A stretch of 64,000 nucleotides of DNA from Acanthaster planci (taxonomy: Eukaryota > Echinodermata > Asteroidea > Valvatida > Acanthasteridae), in NCBI RefSeq assembly GCF_001949145.1, contig NW_019091455.1, positions 959,016 through 1,023,015 of the forward strand, read 5' to 3'. Both the position numbers and the translations under genes were made by a program. Each line of letters starts with the position of its first letter. The first letter of the stretch is position 1. The notes beneath the pieces were generated by a model. It did no database searches. It was not told where the DNA came from and saw only the letters and a program-made list of their open reading frames with translations. Positions 13,901 through 24,747 of this stretch are shown piece after piece.

Positions 13901-15048
13901 TTCACCAATAATCCAAATACATATTCAAAATCACATTATTTTGTACAGCATGTATTTATAAAGCAAACATAATATTATTTGGTCTTATCTCGGTCAACTA
14001 AAATATACAGCGCATCCATCACTTTTCCGCTATCGCATTATCGCTCAGCTGTGCAATAACAGCCCTCGCTAGCGCGAGCTATAAATAACGCAACACAGAA
14101 GTTCCAACAACATGTCTTTTTATTCAAAACACGCAATTCGGATCATTAATAACATCCCGAGGGAATCTACCAATTAAGATGCATACCATAATTGAAGCAA
14201 TGAAATCAATATGTTAGTAAGTACTCGTGTTCGTTAAGCCTGCTCCAGTAGACAGTTGTGACCACGTACCCGGAGGCGGTGTCAGTTTAAGGCTATTTGG
14301 GTTTACGTCTATGGTTTTAATTACGCAACGTATTGCGGTCTGATTTGATGAGCTCGCTATCCCGGAGCAATACCTTTTCTCTGGTAGGCCTATTGACGAC
14401 GATAGTGTGCTGCATTAAAAGGGCCGATATAATGAGTGTCATTTACATCGGACTGTGTTTTTCACAAATCATTCATATCAGCATCATCTGCTATTTGACA
14501 CGGACTACACTGGTTGCTCACATTTTCGACAACAGATGCATACGCTGTTGCTCCCCCCCACCCCGATTCAGCTTCAGAAACTTAAGTTAGCTATCAGTAG
14601 AATAAACATGAAAGTACCGGCATAATGTGACAGGAAAGGTTTGGGTCCAACTTACGTATTGCAGATAAATCGGGATATTGCAACCGAGGCTGGCCGAAAA
14701 GTTGGTATCCATGGTATCGGCAGCAGTGGGCAGAGCGTCAAGTAGCAGCATCGTCAGGTCAGTCAGGGCTAGATTAGCGAACGAGTAGTTGATGACAGTG
14801 TGCATGTCCTTGTAGCGGATGACGATGAATACGACCATGGCGTTGCCGAATAATCCCATCGCTGACACCACGGAGATGACCACGGTCAATGCGATCTTGG
14901 CTGCCGAGCTGAAGACAAATTCCTCTGGAGGCTTGCCATCCGTAGAGGTGGTTATATTATCCATTTTAATGACACTGGGATCATATGCGCTTGTTGCTTC
15001 CCAATTCGTTTTGGATAAAGTGGCTGTGCGTGGTAGGGAATTTATCAA
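7360..15048 (-). CDS. Kisspeptin/GPR54-type class A GPCR, three exons
   Basis: Exons on the minus strand are 15048-14656, 9146-9011 and 7994-7360 (stop TGA), joined by GT-AG introns with phases 0 and 1 that restore continuous TM3 and TM4. The 387-residue product has a GlyAsn pair in TM1, Cys123 at the top of TM3 for the disulfide to Cys197 in ECL2, DRY at 147-149, LHRRSP at 159-164, CWAP at 267-270 in TM6 and NPFVY at 309-313 in TM7. An N-glycosylation sequon lies at Asn31. The block after DRY (ILHPIRTLHRRSP) and the C-terminal NSSVNP...SFRK resemble kisspeptin receptors most, with galanin and allatostatin-A receptors as the next candidates. It would be a plasma-membrane peptide receptor; the ligand is not deducible. 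DRYR replaces the DRW common in vertebrate kisspeptin receptors. The start could also be Met29. A 5.5-kb intron splits TM3. Confidence 0.85.
9011..9146 (-). CDS. GPCR exon 2 (TM3 to TM4)
   Basis: This 136-base exon sits between acceptor TTACAG and donor GTAAGA. It encodes the cytoplasmic half of TM3 with DRY, the second intracellular loop with LHRRSP, and the start of TM4. Phase 0 in and phase 1 out match its neighbours. Confidence 0.88.
10899..11060 (+). repeat. Dispersed repeat family R5, copy a
   Basis: Shares AGCAGAAGCA, TCGGTTGAA, TCGTTCGTG, the CCAAAGGAG block, CCGTTGCTAGGA and a GGCTC end, in the same order, with 13413-13594. No coding content is recognised. Confidence 0.6.
13413..13594 (+). 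repeat. Dispersed repeat family R5, copy b
   Basis: Second copy of the family at 10899-11060. Part of it, from CGTTCGTGAACCAGCGA to CTAGGAAAGTTGCGCCCTC, also matches the minus strand at about 55085-55172, giving a third copy in an intron of the HYR gene. Confidence 0.6.
14656..15048 (-). CDS. GPCR exon 1 (N-terminus to start of TM3)
   Basis: Encodes an extracellular N-terminus of about 45 residues with no clear signal peptide, TM1 with the GlyAsn pair, TM2 with the LALTDL block that matches the family LAxAD motif, ECL1, and Cys123 at the start of TM3. It ends with a TAC codon before donor GTAAGT. The start is taken as the first in-frame Met; Met29 is equally possible. Confidence 0.82.
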
Positions 15049-18000
15049 TGTCTACACCAGCAACTAAGAGAATAGCTGTTGAGTTAAAAACAGAAAAAAA
15101 TTCAACATTTAATATGATACGGTGTTTCTATATTCCATGGCAAGGCATGCTTTCCTTAAAAAGCGCTGGAGTCTATGGAGCAAAAAACACCCACCAATCC
15201 GTTCGCAAAAATTGTGATTGGCTGTGCAAAAAAAGATGATACAAACACCATTTATACATTCTAAAAGCTCAATTCTACCCATGCGAAGAGAAATTAATGG
15301 TTGCCGACTTAAGCTATGCAGCGTTAAATTTGAAGAAAATTGTGGCGTTTTGGCCTAGTTTATGCCAGGCAAACAAGTTGTATAACGTACCATGCTCGTT
15401 TCAAGTATATGAGAATGAAAAAAGCCGGCATGAGCACGGGATTTTGGATAAAGAAGGGGTTGGTTTTGTTCTAACCTTGTACCAGAACACGCTGAGTGTG
15501 TGATGTAACAGCCTGTCCTAATATGGTAATATTTGACGTAATGGTTAGTCCGTGCATAGAGCTACAACCCAGCTCTATGGTCCGTGTGAGCCCACAAGAA
15601 GAATTTTCGTGACTTCGGAAAAAACTCCTAAAAGTACTGTACCGATGGTGATTTTTAAGCAACAAATCGGATACCACACTCTTGGAACTCAGGCTCTTTT
15701 TATACAAAAAAGTTGCAATGGCAAACAAGCAATATGACAAAGACAAGTTAAACACTTATCGAGTCCTTGCACGGGCAGTGTGTGATAACGTAAAATCGTT
15801 ATCACTATGCAAACCGCCGACGTAAATTGATCTTTAAACTCTAAGTCTGAAACCGTTTCCCCGGTAACAAAATGATAGCAAGACCGTAACATCGGAAGCT
15901 ATTTTTTCGTAAGGAGAAAGAATTTGTTATCGTTGCTAAGTGATAAAGCTGCTCTCTCCCCGCGTCTATCTTGTCCTTCCGTGAAGTGATCAGTCTGGAC
16001 AAACAGAATAGTCGGTGCGGGGAAGGGTTTTATTGAGTCGGGAACATTCTGTTTTCTTTTCTGTTTTAGCTGTCGTCGCTCTTGACTGCTTCTGTTTGGG
16101 GTTTATGTTTGACAGGAAAACGCGGCACGAAACGAGACGTACCAACAATAAACGCAGACACTTCAGGTCTGGGGACGTTGCATTGAATAATGCATAAGCC
16201 GGCAGTGCAGCAAAGGAGATGTTTAATTATGGTACGCTATGAGACCACTAGGGCCATTATCGGGAATGTATACGTGCGGTCGAATGTCCAAGCGACACTT
16301 ACTTTTCTAAACATCAAAGTGTGCGCAATCAATGGAAAATAGGGACGTCCAAAAGTGCGTAGCTCGAGTACTGGGTAACTGTCTATCTAACCTACTCAAT
16401 ACCAGTTTATCAGGTAGAATAATAAATCTTTCATCTGCTACGGTTTACCCACAAGCTGCTCGAAACTGTGGATGGTCGTCACTACAAAAGGTGAATGAAA
16501 ATATTTACCAAATGATTAACAAAGCAAACAAGGGAGGAAAAGGCCGGACTTTCTGCAGGTTTTTGGCCGTCCAATCCAAATGGTAGGGAGTAGGAAAAGG
16601 GCTGGTTGCCATTTACATTTGAGAATAGTCGATCATTATTTTGGTAGCACGTAAGAGGGAAGGCCGTTTACTGTCACCAAAAATTACACATTACACAATT
16701 CTTCCCACATATTTCAAAAAAGACATACCGATGGAAAGCTGTAACATATTTATTTTGCACAAATAGTAAATAGTACTTTCAAGAAAGCTTAACGCACGGT
16801 GTATTTCTCCTTTTGTTTTCATAATTTGGTTTGCAACAAAAATGCATTCAGAGAAGGTTTTATTAACATGGGGGGGAACTGCCAATTGCATTCGTTTTGG
16901 AGGCAGACATTACTAGTGTATCCGTAATCATCACCAGCAAATAAAATCTCATCCGACCTAAAAACCACAGAAGTCGTTCGCCACTTTTACAGAATCGCGA
17001 CCGTTGAAGGAGGGGCTACACAGTTTGGATAAATTGTGTTGCATTTAAAAGACAAATAAAGGCTTCAGTGCTTATCGAAAACAGTCTCTGAGTAAACAAG
17101 CAGTGTGTATACTGAGTGCTTGATTTCCCACAACATCGCACGTGGGACAAACACTAAGTTAGACCAAAGAGCAACGAGAGACGGGATATCTTTCCCTGTG
17201 TCTTCGCAAGAACGATTTGGTTTGTTCAGGAAATACAGGTGATGAAACTTGAGGGAGAAAACCACTTAGATGTATAATCATGATAAATATTCAACCATTA
17301 TGGCGCTTTTAGAAAATTGATGGAGCCCCATTTATTTGGAGAAATATCGTTCCAAATGTCATGCTATTTGACACGATCTGCATTCCTTCTGTTAAAAATT
17401 GAAATCGGTGTCTTGGCTGCAACAGGATTTTTTGTCCAAATTCGGTGACCGTGTGTCACATGCTCTTTGAATTGATAGCACTATTTTGTAGTCTTTCGTA
17501 AAGTCATTTTATCGGTCTAAATCTGAAATGAATCAGGGTCGAAAAGTACTTCATGTGTTTGTCGTGACTGCAACACGGCCTGATCTTTGTAACAAACTAT
17601 GGTCCTTCTAAGCAAATCCCGAAAGATTTTGTTGTGAATGTGTCCTTCCAAGTTCGGGTTGAAAGAGCAACCTCCACAGGGCAAGCTTTGGCCACTTGAA
17701 CGGACTCTTATCAAATTCCAAAGCAACCTGCAGATAGAGTTTCACGAGAAAGAATCTTCGTTAATGCAAATTCAGCCACTCTGCTGTTAATGCATTCCAC
17801 GCAGCTATTCAATGAAGCCATCGCACTTTGCTGTCAGATCTACTCAGCCCGTGCGGACTGCGATGGACCTGCGTCAGGAGCCGTCCGTAGCTCCACAGTG
17901 ATTTCACCCATGTAACGATTCATCATGACAACCAAAGCAATAAACAACGAAACCAAGCCTGTCGTCAAGAAAAAATTTCTATCAACATTCTTAAGGCAGG

Positions 18001-20036
18001 TTCATACTTGCCGCAAAAGCGAACACAAATGCGCATTGGTGACGTCAGAGTCGCGCCGAAGATTCGTAAGAGTTGAACAAATTTCAACTCGAGCCACATT
18101 TTGCTGCAAATCTTCATTATGCCAATTCCCCTCACCGCTATGAACCGGCCTTTGGGCGAGCCAGGTTGGCGCATGTGCACTTTCTTCGTTGTTTCCACCC
18201 TGCAAGGCCAGGTTTGAATCTTGCCCTGCGTTTTACGGGTCCTTAACCATTCAGTGGCTTCGCCTAGAATTTCACTGAGGACTTCCTCCCACCTCTAAAA
18301 CGTTTCTCTAATGGTTTCATGAGGCTTACGAATTACCTTGCTATGGGGGCTTTGAGAAATCCTTGGTTTTATTGAAAGACGTTAATGTTAAATGACTTTT
18401 GGGGTATATATATCTCTTTTCACCAAATTATTCTCGGTTTTTTTCTGACCATGGTTAACAGAGTCAGTTGTAATGGTACACGAAGTCTGTCAGACACCTT
18501 GTATGGAGGAAATGTACATCCCTGAGGTAGTTTCCCCCGTCAGTGACACGAAGATCCGTCGTGTACACTGGTCAGCGTCTATCGCTGATAGGCACTATAG
18601 GCACAGCTGAACCACAGCTGCGGTGTCACTTTGGGTTTCCGTCCGGTCAAAGTACTGATTTCAAAGACGACCAGTGCCAAAAGGGCTGGACATTCCGGTA
18701 ATTTCCCCCCTCGTGCCGTTCACCTGCAGCAGCTGATCAACGGAAATCTTGCTATGATTGTAGATGGCCAAGGAAAAATAAATTCGCCCCAGTTTCGAGG
18801 AAAGGCGGCGAATTAGCCACGTAGAGCGACTCAACATTATTAATGGCATGGTGTGTAGATAACAGTCTGTTTCCTGAGTTCTTGTCTTCTTTAATTTTTT
18901 ATAACCTGTCGAGAGAGTTTGAATGACACAGTCACGGAACCCAAATTTCGAGTGCCATGCAGGAATATGACAGATGGCGCGCATTTTTTGCGCATACCGT
19001 TCAGTGTCATCTCGATAAACCAAGCCCCACTTTGAGAGGGCATAATGGTGCCCTATAATTCGAAGCTGTCGAGGGTTCAGCAAGCCACACAATGGAGCCA
19101 TCCCTGCTAATGATTCAACTGATCTGATGCTGAACATGTCGGGCAATAGCTACTGATGGTAGAATTTTCCCTGTCGATCGAGAATTTGGTTCTTCAGAAT
19201 TTTTGACATTTTCACACGATTTCAGTGAAGGGAGCTCAGAATTCAAGTGAGCTCGGGATTCTGAGGAATAATTTGCCGTGGTAATAAAACATGTATTGTG
19301 CTCCATTGCACTTGCTTGCTTCGCTGGTTTCCACTGTGGTCGTAACTTGATTGCAATTCAGTTACCTCGGTTACCAACGACTGACGTTTTTTTATAATGG
19401 TCACTACGGTATTTAACCGGAGCGAATAAAATCTGTAACCAGTTTCAATAGATCATGATTGTAGGACACGTCCATCAACCGGCCAAAACAGGCCAATCCA
19501 TGTCAACTCTGTGCCGATCGTGAGATTTGTGCGTGAACTGAAAAGAGAAACATACTTCGGTTTTCTGTAAACTTTTACCCGTCAAAGTCATATCTTTTGG
19601 CAACGTCCGACAAGCATAATTAGGCCGGCTGTCCAATGAAAAAAATCTTAGTATAAAAGACTAGATGAATTAAAGCAGAGGACATATGTGTATGTTGGAA
19701 AAAATGGTTTTGTAAACCGCAAGTTAAAATTTCTCAACCTTTGACCACCTTCTAAAAGCAGCGGTCAGTTTTTTCAAGGTATAAAGCGTCATACACTCGA
19801 TGTCAACCGAAATGATATAAAGTAAACAATGTATGTTTCTAACGTGTTGTTCATTGGACAGTTTTAGCAATTAAAGGATTACCGATTTTGTCGGCACTTT
19901 TTTCAACTTTTCTATAAGATTACTATATGGCCAAGCATCGTATGTTATCAAGATTTAGTACCACCAAGGGCTACTTTGTTAATACCAAAAACAGTTCTAT
20001 TGTGGCCAAACAAAAACCAGGTTTTTTGAGACGGAT
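15049..20036. other. Non-coding DNA, no gene supported
   Basis: Open frames reach 161 codons (18661-19146, minus) but show no domain, no splice context and no compositional shift. A small imperfect inverted repeat with GCAGGTTCATA and TATGAACCGGC ends lies at about 17996-18149 and may be a MITE remnant. Confidence 0.45.
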
Positions 20037-20453
20037 GAGTCAGTTCAGACCAGCGTTGTAGTCGAGACCACATAGACTTTCACAAGACCACAAAAGCCAA
20101 GCACAATACGAACACAAGACTTCCAAGTTTGGATTCAAGTTACAAGCTATTCAAATGAATTGCAACAAAAGCATTCCTTTGTCATTGTTCACCCTGTTAC
20201 TTGTGGCTGGTCTTGTGTCTGGTCTTGTGTCTGGTCTTTTGTCTGGTCTTGCGTCTGGTCTTGTGTCTGGTCTTGTGTCTGGTCTTGTGTCTGGTCTTGT
20301 GTCTGGTCTTTTGTCTGGTCTTGTGTCTGGTCTTGCGTCTGGTCTTGTGTCTGGTCTTGTGACTGGTCTTGAGCATGGTATTGTGTCTGGTCTTGTGTCT
20401 GGTCTTGTGTCTGGTCTTGTGATGGCCTCGACTACAATACTGGTTCAGACTCG
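20037..20453. mobile_element. MITE-like element with internal 12-bp satellite, copy 1
   Basis: The left end (GTTGTAGTCGAGACCAC at about 20055) and the right end (GTGATGGCCTCGACTACAA) are inverted repeats of each other, extended outward by GAGTC...CAGACC. A second element at 42905-43107 shares the interior block AACTGCAACAAAAG...GCCTGTTACTTG and similar ends. The right half is dominated by 18 units of a 12-bp repeat (TCTGGTCTTGTG consensus). Family and transposase source are unknown. Confidence 0.65.
20207..20422 (+). repeat. 18 x 12-bp tandem repeat (TCTGGTCTTGTG)
   Basis: Eighteen head-to-tail 12-base units with a few substitutions (TTTTG, TGCG, TGAC and GAGCATGG variants). The period is a multiple of three, so one frame stays open and reads as SGLV repeats. 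This explains the 130-codon open frame at 20155-20547, which I do not regard as a gene. Confidence 0.9.
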
Positions 20454-23113
20454 GACCCGCAATATATTACTCGGAAGATTTGTTTTTCTAAATGCACGAA
20501 GAATTCTGAGATGTCTAGAGAAAAACAAACAGGATATGAAATATTAGCCAATGTTGTTTATCCTTGTTGATGAAATCTTGGCATATTCTCAGCTAATGAT
20601 CTCGACCAGTGCGAGGCTGTAAAACTGCCCAAAGTACTTAAGATATGACACGGGGCGGCAGCTCTCAAAGACCCGTTCCCTGAAATTACCCTTGCAAACC
20701 ATATCAGGCGAGACTTCTTTCATGTTCACTCCTGAAAGCCAGTAGAAATGGCTCGAGATCACGTACAGTATTTTGAAAATGAGCACTTTTCTTGCTCAGG
20801 TTAGTGTGATTTAAGCTTTTCTCTCCACTTTCTGCGGGAAAAGGCCATCACAATACTGATGCTGGAAAAAAGAACGGGGGTGCTTATGTGGGTTGAAGGG
20901 ATGACGTTGCCGTCAGGCCGGCAGCGTAGGAACAAACGTGTTTACACGATATTCATGAGACTTCGTACCTAGTTCCCAATAGGGACTTTAATGAAGGAGG
21001 GTGCTGACCGACGCACTACCCGAGCTGCGGGAGGGCAGAAAAACAATTCAAAGCTGAGGTAGCGGTTCGAGAAGGTGTCCTCAGGGAAGGTGGGCAATAT
21101 CGAAAATCGAGGCTCGGTTAAACTTGCTTCATTCAACGATGCCGCACAGCTTCTGTGCTTACTAATCGTTCGGAAAATTTTTTAGTGGAATGCTCGAAAT
21201 CACGAATCATTATGATGTTCAACCTCCTGAACAAACAATGTAGTCACCGGAAATATTTTTTCTTAAGTTGTTTCTGTCTTTTTTGGCAGTTTGTTCGCTT
21301 GGCTCACGACAGCCTGCCACGGAGAAATCTTCCTGTACATAATTAACTACATCACTTCGCCTTGGTATTTTTTTTGTTGTTGTTGTACAGAGACTCCCTC
21401 GTAATGTGATGTGCATGGGCCTGTCTTTCTTGACGTCACTGCAACAGAAACCTCCAAGCACAAAACAGCGTTGGACATTGAAATGTTCACAACCCATGTT
21501 ACATACAAGCCACAGTTCTTCGGCTTTCCCGCCCCCTCCATGAAATGTTTGTACCCCTGAGTACCCCCCTGAAACCTCATCTATATAGTTTAGCCGAATC
21601 ATTATGAGAACAAACTATATATACGCTCGTGCCTGTGCAAAATGAATTTCATGATCTATTTGACAAGTGATGCTGAATTATTAGGTCAATCAAAATTCTA
21701 TATGTCGAGAGGTCAATTAAGATTAATTTGTTATCCTGAATAAAGGATGCCATAGTTTTGGAGGAGGTGCCTTTGTCCCTTTTGTATGGCAAATTGTTTA
21801 AATAGTGAGTCCAGCCAAAATACTAAACTCCCATGGACTGGTTGACGGCAGAGATGTTAGGGAAATGAGAGCTTTCCAAATCTCAGTCCAAGGCTAATAA
21901 AATTCCGTCAGCATTAAATTTCGACATTTCTTCTAATGTTCGAGAAGCTCACAAAGCATTATATGTTTTGAGCGTCTTCTGTTTTATGCACGGTATCCTG
22001 CTTTTTAGCAAATATATCGATTGTGTTTGTCGACGTACTGTCCATTCTTTGATTATTAATTAAGCCTAATTATTTTAACATCCATTTAAGTGAAAAGGTG
22101 AATTTACAAGAGCACCCAGGACGTTGCAGCGCTGCAAAGCAATTGGGAGAAGCTCATTTAACTGTCCCTCTTAATTGGCTTCGACAGAAGACAAAAGTTG
22201 GTGCCATAGGCCAGACGACCTCGTTTTCAAGCTGCGGGAACTTCTTCGCCAGAACTACTCTTTTATAGAGAAAGTGCAAAAACCTCTGCTTGACGGAATA
22301 TTGTCCATTCCGCCGCAGAATCAGAATTCATTTTCATCGAGATGGCATGAACCACGTGCTTTTAAAGTACAATTTGCAACGGGAAAGAGAACTCGCGAAG
22401 CAATCACGGCCGATTTATGCTAAAAGTGCAACTAATATCGTGCGGTGTGGCATGGGGGCAGGTAATGGTCTTACGAGAGTTAGAGTGGGACCTTCTCTAC
22501 AGCATGCAAGCACTTCTGATTCACCAGAAGGCACATAATCAGCAATCTAGCAGCTAATATGCAATGGATTAAATGCAACTGATGTCTAAATCCCACCATG
22601 TAAATTTATCTTTGACACTTAATGCAATTGAAATTCTGCGAAATGCCAATCGGTTTATGGTTGCATATTACTTTTCAAATTGGTATTTTTGCCAGGGACA
22701 ATACTGCAGTGGTTTAAAACCATAGTTGACCCAGACATCCGTAAATATCGAGAAAATGAAGGAGCAAAAGTCCTTTTAAAATACATCAAGCATGTTTGAA
22801 CATCATCTCCGAGTACGGAAAACTAGGTTAAAAAGATTTCAACCGTAGAACTCACCGAAATGGTCAAAAAAGGAACAAAATTTGAAAGAGGGTGCTATTT
22901 ATGCATAGCGCCCTCTGTAGACAATATTGGTATTAAAAATGCTTGTCCTGCTTTACCAGCACGGTATTACATGTAGCACACTCTTTGGTGCATTTTATTG
23001 TTAGTTTGGGGTTAAATAAGATTAAATTAAGGTAACAATGATTTGAGAATGCAAGTTTGAAGGATGACTATTTTATTATTTTGCGTATGTCAGTTTTTGT
23101 ACCCAAAAGTTAC
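20454..23113. other. Non-coding DNA, no gene supported
   Basis: The stretch is AT-rich and I recognise no motif-bearing ORF. I looked on the minus strand for the missing 3' part of the RAG1-like transposase next to 23114 and did not see it. Confidence 0.45.
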
Positions 23114-24747
23114 GCGTAGAGTTGCATGCAGTATTGGAAAGACTTTGATGTCACACCTGGTGATTGGTTTTTGTGTGAGTCCTAATCGCTTCTCATAATC
23201 TCCGGGTCTGGTCTTGACTTGCCCTTCGTCTTGCAGATCTTGAAAGAGATTCCTCAGAGCTTCATTATTTAGTTCTCCGATTCGGAAACCTTCCTCAATG
23301 CGCTCCAGATAATGACTTTCTCCTCTGGATGCAGGACAAAGGACACAATATGCCCCTCCTCTCCCTGTCAGCAGTTTGATCATCTTGCCGTCAACCATAG
23401 TGAGATTAAACTCAAACAAGAAGTGGTATGATTTGTCAGAGACGGTGATTTCAATACCTTTAGTAGACCAATCCAACTTTTCTGCTTCTATGGGAGGAAT
23501 AACTGATTCAAGGAATTGTCGATCTTCTTTGCCTTTGATGAAGAATAAAGGCACGGCAGCGTTGGGACTATTTGGACATTTCTCTTTCCAAACTGCAAGC
23601 CCTGTTTGAAATGTCAAAGTTTCATAAAATGATCTTCACATTTCAATGGTGACTAATCACAAAAAAGTCCTACAAAAATAAATGTATACAAACTTAAAAT
23701 AAATGAAATGATTTAATTATTTTCTCTGATCAAGGGGTTTATTAAAATGACCTGATGAATGTGACGACGTAACTGCAGAAGCAGCGTCTTCTTTGATGAT
23801 TTCAAGTGGTGTCCACATGTACAGTATCATATTGTACCTTTGAGCCTGACCTGACTAGTGATAGACAGCATGACGCCTGGATCCATCTAGTCCGTCTTTG
23901 CAGATAACCTTATAGTATCCTGATGAGGTGTCAGGTCGAGCTTCAATCAGTCTGGTCATGTGGTTACTACAAGATTGCTTAAAAGAGGTCGTAACACCTT
24001 CATAATCTCCTAAACTGTAGAGGCTCAGTTCAGGTATTATAGAGCATTTTTATCCATCAGTTTGTAATGAGCGGGAAGATTGACATGCTCTTTTAAGTCC
24101 CGTCTGAGATTGGTGTGGGCAGTTTTCCCTAAGTTGTATGACGATAGAAAATAGAGTCCTTTGTTTTCAGACATCTCATTCACAATTGAGGATCCCGTAA
24201 AAAGTCTCATGCCGACATCAGCAACTTTTCTGTTGCTAACATAGTTCTCTTTATGTAATAAAAAACCGAGTAACTGAGTTGGGGATACTCCATTTTCTGC
24301 AGCTTCTACTCTCAATTCATCTAATAGCGCACCCATTCTCCTGAAATGCTGGCGCGGTCCTACTAAATCCAGGGGAATAATTCTTGGTCTCGCTGGAACA
24401 TCAGTTTCAGCCTCTTTGGACATGGTTGTCAAATTCATTGCCTCAACAACAGTAATTGATGACGTGTCAAGTATTTGTTCTGGAGATGGCTCTTTCCCAA
24501 GAACGACAAATGGTTCATCAAAGAAAATTCGCTTGATTGCTGATGGGGGCGGTGACTTGTTCAATTTAACGCATTTCTCCCTCAATGCTCTCAGTCGCTT
24601 GGAAGTGTATAGTTCCATAAACTTTCCTTTTAGGTAATAATCCGCTATAATTTCTCTAGCTACGGTTATATATTCCAGCCTCTTGTTGCGCCCGATCCAT
24701 CTTCTCTTCAGATATTTATTCCAAATCTCCTCATTAGAAGGCTCCAT
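23114..24747 (-). pseudogene. RAG1/Transib-like transposase remnant
   Basis: Three minus-strand segments read in order as one protein. Segment 1 (24747 to about 24052) is an N-terminal region ending NLPAHYKLMDK. Segment 2 (about 24046-23717) carries CKDGLDGS, which I align with the first catalytic Asp region of RAG1 (Asp codon 23894-23896). Segment 3 (23601-23114) begins after an acceptor-like TTTCAAACAG and carries CPNSPNAAVPLFFI, matching the PNS...P block of RAG1, then TMVDGKMI (second catalytic Asp, codon 23390-23392), then YCVLC, matching the RAG1 zinc-binding Cys pair, then HATLR before GTAACT. Damage: one base missing in the A-run at 24047-24051 and a TAG at 23855-23857. No region for the third acidic residue was found. 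Family placement rests on spaced motif agreement, not on a search. Confidence 0.72.

Larger units (their letters stand above)
9147..14655 (-). other. GPCR intron 1 (5.5 kb)
   Basis: Bounded by donor GTAAGT at 14655-14650 and acceptor ACAG at 9150-9147. It contains two diverged copies of a dispersed repeat (10899-11060 and 13413-13594). Open frames of 60-150 codons inside it, for example 10139-10588 on the plus strand, show no family I recognise. Confidence 0.75.

Noticed and set aside
17996-18149. Possible MITE with GCAGGTTCATA ends and a TTAA at the left
   Set aside because: The right end lacks TTAA and the terminal match is only about 11 bases, too weak to list as an element.
18661-19146. 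161-codon minus-strand ORF
   Set aside because: No recognisable domain, no splice context, ordinary composition; its length is possible by chance in 64 kb.
20155-20547. 130-codon open frame with a hydrophobic leader and SGLV repeats
   Set aside because: It is produced by an 18-unit 12-bp satellite inside a MITE; the sister element lacks the repeat and the frame.
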